Shown here: one piece after another, positions 20,791 through 23,843 of the stretch
Numbering within the stretch: position 1 is the first letter of the stretch
How the letters are laid out: every line of letters begins with the position of its first letter
Assembly (NCBI GenBank): GCA_023436715.1
Contig: JAEZIJ010000034.1
Span: 1 to 23,843 of the forward strand
Source of the DNA: Acidobacteriota bacterium
GTDB taxonomy: Bacteria; Acidobacteriota; Terriglobia; Bryobacterales; Bryobacteraceae
DNA length: 23,843 bases
Direction: 5' to 3'
Position numbers and translations under genes: made by a program
The notes under the pieces: generated by a model
Told to the model about the DNA's origin: nothing
Database searches by the model: none
The model's input: only the letters and a program-made list of their open reading frames with translations

Positions 20791-23165
20791 CGCGGTCAGC
20801 GGCCCGGATGGCGCTGGCGGCGCTATTCGTGTGCTCGCACGCTGCGGCGCAGACGCCGGTGCCGCTCGATCAAGTTAGCGCCAGGCGCCCTACCGATTTC
20901 GCACCCGCCATGGAGGGCGCGGCCGTCACCGTGCAAGGCACGGTCTCCACTCCGGCGATCCACTTCGCCTTCTTCACTCACGTTGCGATCCAGGATGCGA
21001 ACGGGAAGGGCCTTGTCCTCGAAGGCGCCCCCGCGCAATTCAGCCGGCTGCAGCCGGGGGATCAGTTGGAAGCCCGCGGAACCGTTTCGCGCAGGACCGG
21101 CCTGCCGGTCCTCCTGGTGACGAACCTCCGGGTGATTTCGCATGGGAGCGCCCCGGCCGCGAGGCGGGTCACACTGACCGCCTTGCGATCGTTCGAGCAC
21201 ATGGGTGCTCTGGTGACGGTCGAGGGGCGGGTCGCCGAAAGAGGCGAGAACACCGGAGGCGAGTACCTGCTCATCGGCGACCCCAAGAAGCCGCTCCGGG
21301 TGCTGCTGCCGATCGCCGTCACGCGCCGCGGGCCGTTCAACCTGGCGCGTTTCGATATCGGGGACAAGGTTCTGGTCACGGGCATTGCCGCGCAGTATTG
21401 CTCGTTCCCGCCTTTCAACCGCCTGTTCCAGGTGGTCATACCGGACGCGGACAACATCGTGCTCCTCGGGAAGCGATGGCTGATCTCTCCCGAGCTGTTC
21501 GCCGTCTGCCTGGCCGCGCTGATCTTCGCGCTCGGCGTGTGGTGGGTGCGCGAACGGCGAATGTCCGCACAGCGGCACATGATGCGCACGTTCTACGCCC
21601 TGGGCGAGGAAATGACGGGCGCGGGGTCTTCCGCGGAGATTCTGAGGAAGCTGGGCGCGGTCCTGCCCGGCGTTCTCAAGATCTCGGGAGTGCACCTGTA
21701 CCTGTTCAACCGTGTCGCCAAGACGCTTGACCGCGTGTCTCAGGGCAAGGATAGCGACGCATTCTCGCAGCCGGTCTATCCCGAGGAAGGTTCGCTCCCG
21801 TTGGGTGCCGCGGCGTGCTTCCGGAATCAGGCCCTACTCACGATTCTCGATTCGCATCGGAGTCCCTTCTTCCCGGACGGCCGCCATGGCGAACAGCCGC
21901 GTTCGGTGATGTTCGTGCCAATGTTCGCCGAGACGGAACTGGTCGGGGTGCTGGAGCTCTTCGATGCCAAGCCGCTCCACGACTTCAGCCCGGACGAGAA
22001 GGTCCAGACTCAGCACCTGGCCAACCAGATCGCCATCGCTTTGCGGCTGATCGAGGAGAAGTCCATCCGCGAACAACTCTCGCGCAGTGAAAAGCTGGCC
22101 GCGATCGGGCAACTCATGTCGGGCGTCGCTTCCCAGTTGCGGTCACCGCTCGAAAACATCGAGAAACTTGCTAAGCCGGTGAAGCCCGGCGGCAGCATGT
22201 GGGCCGATATGGGCGAGATCTCCGAGGAAGCGCGGAAGGCTTCGGACATCGTGGCACGCCTGGTCTCGTTCATGCAGCCGGACCGTGTGGAAGCCAAGCG
22301 CATCGAGCTCAACGGCCTGCTTCGCAGCCTGATCGAGTTCCGCAAGCCGGAGTGGGAGGCGCGCGGTTTCGAGGTGCGCGATCTGCTTTGCCCCACCCCG
22401 GTCTACATCCTCGGTTCACAGGGCCAGCTCGAGCGCGTTTTCCTCGACCTGCTGATCCAGGCCGAGCAGTCGCTCGCCGAAGCGCCGGATAAGAGGCTGA
22501 GCATCGGTGTGAGCGTGATGGCCCGGCGTGTGCTCGTGGAGATCGGCTTTGGCGTGAACCCGCTGAAGGGCGTCAGGGAGACCGCACCGCTGCATGAGTC
22601 CGTAGTCGGCGTGCCGGGAGAGGGTGTGTCCCGCGGCATCGTACGGAGCCACGGAGGGGAGATGCGGCTGGTGCGCGTTGGCGAGGATGAGTGCAGGTTG
22701 GAACTGGAACTGCCGCTTGCGCCTGCCAAGCTGGCCGAGGAAACCACGGGCGCCCGGCCCTTCACGTGCCTCATCGTCGAGCCCGATTCCCAGGCCCGCG
22801 AAGACCTGGTCTGCCTCCTGACGAATCGCGGATGCCGCGTGATCCCGGCTTCGGGAGCCGAAGAAGGAATCGAAGTAGTGCAGCGGCTGCGCTTCGATCT
22901 GGTCTTCTGCGCGATCCGCTTGCCCGGCCTGAATTGGGTGGAATTCTCCGAACAGGTCCGGCCGCATACCGGCGCTTTCGTGCTCCTCAGCGAGGGATAT
23001 GATTACGAGCTGTCACGCGGCTTGCTGAGTGCCGATACCCATGTCCTGACAAAGCCGTTCGCCGACGCGGATCTCGACCAGTTGCTCGGGATGGTCGAGG
23101 CTCGCATCGCTGCGGCACGCGGACCGCAGATTGTGCGGCCCGAGAAGCGGGCCATCAGCTTCTAG
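20760..23165 (+). CDS. Membrane hybrid 'kinase' lacking phosphotransfer residues
   Basis: 801 residues from a TTG at 20760 (GGAG 8 bases upstream); it gives a full signal peptide with a basic n-region (KGGRIARSAARMALAALF, cleavage after AAAQ). ATG 20808 is the alternative, and an in-frame GTG lies at 20712. Domains: periplasmic OB-fold-like pair (AVTVQGTVS, ALVTVEGRVAE), membrane span about 243-262, GAF about 275-430, HisKA-like helices about 440-510, HATPase-like about 540-665, receiver about 672-790. The H-box reads MSGVASQLRSPLEN: the His is S458. The N-box reads LDLLIQAEQSL: its Asn is Gln. No DxGxG is found. The receiver phosphosite is A718 (VFCAIRLPGLNW), although K of TKPF remains. It overlaps the HAD gene by 31 bases. 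Confidence 0.85.
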   Translation: MAFEPKGGRIARSAARMALAALFVCSHAAAQTPVPLDQVSARRPTDFAPAMEGAAVTVQGTVSTPAIHFAFFTHVAIQDANGKGLVLEGAPAQFSRLQPGDQLEARGTVSRRTGLPVLLVTNLRVISHGSAPAARRVTLTALRSFEHMGALVTVEGRVAERGENTGGEYLLIGDPKKPLRVLLPIAVTRRGPFNLARFDIGDKVLVTGIAAQYCSFPPFNRLFQVVIPDADNIVLLGKRWLISPELFAVCLAALIFALGVWWVRERRMSAQRHMMRTFYALGEEMTGAGSSAEILRKLGAVLPGVLKISGVHLYLFNRVAKTLDRVSQGKDSDAFSQPVYPEEGSLPLGAAACFRNQALLTILDSHRSPFFPDGRHGEQPRSVMFVPMFAETELVGVLELFDAKPLHDFSPDEKVQTQHLANQIAIALRLIEEKSIREQLSRSEKLAAIGQLMSGVASQLRSPLENIEKLAKPVKPGGSMWADMGEISEEARKASDIVARLVSFMQPDRVEAKRIELNGLLRSLIEFRKPEWEARGFEVRDLLCPTPVYILGSQGQLERVFLDLLIQAEQSLAEAPDKRLSIGVSVMARRVLVEIGFGVNPLKGVRETAPLHESVVGVPGEGVSRGIVRSHGGEMRLVRVGEDECRLELELPLAPAKLAEETTGARPFTCLIVEPDSQAREDLVCLLTNRGCRVIPASGAEEGIEVVQRLRFDLVFCAIRLPGLNWVEFSEQVRPHTGAFVLLSEGYDYELSRGLLSADTHVLTKPFADADLDQLLGMVEARIAAARGPQIVRPEKRAISF

Positions 23166-23185
23166 CCGGGTACAATGAGTACCAT

Positions 23186-23674
23186 ATGAGACCGAGCGCA
23201 TTCCTGATTGCCGCGATGCTTCTGATTCCGGTTCTGGGATCGGCGCAGGACGATTACAAGGGGCCACGGCCGGCCAAACCCGACGTCCCTTTCCTGATGC
23301 ACGCGGATAACCTGGTTGAGACGGAAGTGAGCGACGCCCGCGAGGAGAAGCGGAAGAACGACTTCACCTACACGATCCTGGGCGCGTCGTCCACGGCGCG
23401 CACTCCGCTGGCCGAACCCATTTTCCTGTTTCTATCCGAGAAGATCTCTCCGGATTCGCTCGAGCTGTACCGCCTGGAAGTGAAGAACGGCGCCCGCCAG
23501 ATCACGCTTTCCCAGAAGCCGAAGAAAGATTTTCGCCCAATGCGGCTTTCGGTGAGCCGCCTGGCTGAAAAGCTATACCGTGTAGAGGTGAATGAGGGCC
23601 TGGGCCTCGAAAACGGCGAGTATTCGATCACTCCGAACGGCTCGAACAAGGTGTTTTGCTTCAAGGTGTATTAG
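23186..23674 (+). CDS. Small secreted protein of unknown function
   Basis: 162 residues with a signal peptide (FLIAAMLLIPVLGSAQ, cleaved near 21). The mature part is charged and beta-rich: DVPFLMHADNLVETEVSDA, a Lys/Arg/Glu patch (REEKRKND), YTILGASSTARTPLAEPIF, then RLEVKNGARQITLSQKPKK and GEYSITPNGSNKVFCFKVY. No catalytic motif or repeat is seen. It starts 20 bases after the pseudo-kinase stop, so co-transcription is likely. I do not recognise a named family. Confidence 0.75.
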   Translation: MRPSAFLIAAMLLIPVLGSAQDDYKGPRPAKPDVPFLMHADNLVETEVSDAREEKRKNDFTYTILGASSTARTPLAEPIFLFLSEKISPDSLELYRLEVKNGARQITLSQKPKKDFRPMRLSVSRLAEKLYRVEVNEGLGLENGEYSITPNGSNKVFCFKVY

Positions 23675-23677
23675 GGC

Positions 23678-23727
23678 GAGTGGGGCAGACGCGGACGCCC
23701 GGCGCAGGTCTGGAGACTGTCGCGCCA
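23678..23727. repeat. Partial GTGGGGCAGACG repeat next to IS end
   Basis: GAGTGGGGCAGACG at 23679-23692 equals the reverse complement of the end of cluster 2 (CGTCTGCCCCACTC, 16114-16127). The matching closing arm is not found before the insertion sequence, so the unit may be cut by it. Confidence 0.4.
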
Positions 23728-23730
23728 CTT

Positions 23731-23843
23731 TGATAATGTCCCCTTTGGACCTCGATAGAAATGTCCCCTAACCTGAAGACCTCGAATGGAGGTCGGGGTG
23801 GGAAGGACAGCGATGAGCAGCAAAGAGCTGCGCCGGGTGGAAG
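23731..23843 (+). mobile_element. Left end of an insertion sequence, cut by window end
   Basis: Direct repeats AATGTCCCCT at 23735-23744 and 23760-23769 (25-base period) and GACCTCGA at 23748-23755 and 23778-23785 (30-base period) precede the transposase start. I recall TGATAATGTCCCC as a terminal sequence of an ISNCY/IS1202-like group; this is memory, not a search. The exact left boundary is uncertain by several bases. Confidence 0.55.
23813..23843 (+). CDS. Transposase N-terminus (partial, ISNCY-like)
   Basis: ATG at 23813 with AAGGA 5 bases upstream; only MSSKELRRVE is visible before the window ends. 'MSxKELxRxxVL' openings are typical of ISNCY/IS1202-type transposases that start with a helix-turn-helix. 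Identification leans on the flanking repeats and is tentative. Confidence 0.5.
   Translation, partial: MSSKELRRVE

Overview
The window reads as a GC-rich chromosomal segment of a soil-type Acidobacteriota. The Bryobacterales/'Solibacter' side of the phylum fits best. This rests on protein style: Tat-signal Gfo/Idh/MocA oxidoreductase, DUF362 protein, an acidobacterial-looking GAF/coiled-coil protein ending in DDYPGPLF, degenerate receiver domains, and many dispersed palindromic repeats between genes. No marker gene (rRNA, ribosomal protein) is present, so the assignment is an inference.

Layout. 1-197: inverted and dispersed repeats. 198-1349 (-): Tat-exported DUF362 protein. 1517-3772 (+): soluble triple-PAS hybrid histidine kinase. 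3781-3832: palindromic repeats. 3867-4511 (-): ribA. 4533-5849 (+): LytS-type membrane kinase, followed by a SAM methyltransferase (5893-6579). 6641-7816 and 7863-8765 (+): a Tat-signal Gfo/Idh/MocA oxidoreductase and a GarR/GlxR-type beta-hydroxyacid dehydrogenase. Facing them is a HpcH/HpaI-type aldolase with a signal peptide (8867-9724, -). 9811-9876 (-): a 21-residue Lys/Pro/Ala micro-gene with a strong ribosome site and its own terminator. 9983-10935 (+): two small degenerate receiver proteins. 11093-11815 (+): secreted DUF5666-like protein, followed directly by a strongly structured RNA region (11826-11985). 12208-15837 (-): overlapping operon of GAF/coiled-coil protein, Slt-type lytic transglycosylase and MGMT-like alkyltransferase-like protein. 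15904-16125: two cloverleaf-like palindrome clusters. 16129-19942 (-): overlapping operon xdhC - mocA-like - AsmA family. 20104-23165 (+): HAD phosphatase overlapping a large membrane 'hybrid kinase' whose phosphotransfer residues are missing. 23186-23674 (+): small secreted protein. From about 23731: left end of an insertion sequence whose transposase runs off the window.

Co-working genes. XdhC and the MocA-like transferase belong to maturation of molybdenum hydroxylases, although no such enzyme is encoded here. The aldolase and GarR-like reductase recall the glucarate-type route through tartronate semialdehyde, but the aldolase carries an export signal. Signalling genes are unusually dense: two apparently intact kinases (PAS hybrid, LytS) and three proteins with eroded two-component domains. 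The most unusual items are the pseudo-hybrid kinase, the structured RNA with C-rich loops, the micro-gene, and the families of intergenic repeats. No defence island, CRISPR array, biosynthetic cluster or tRNA was seen.
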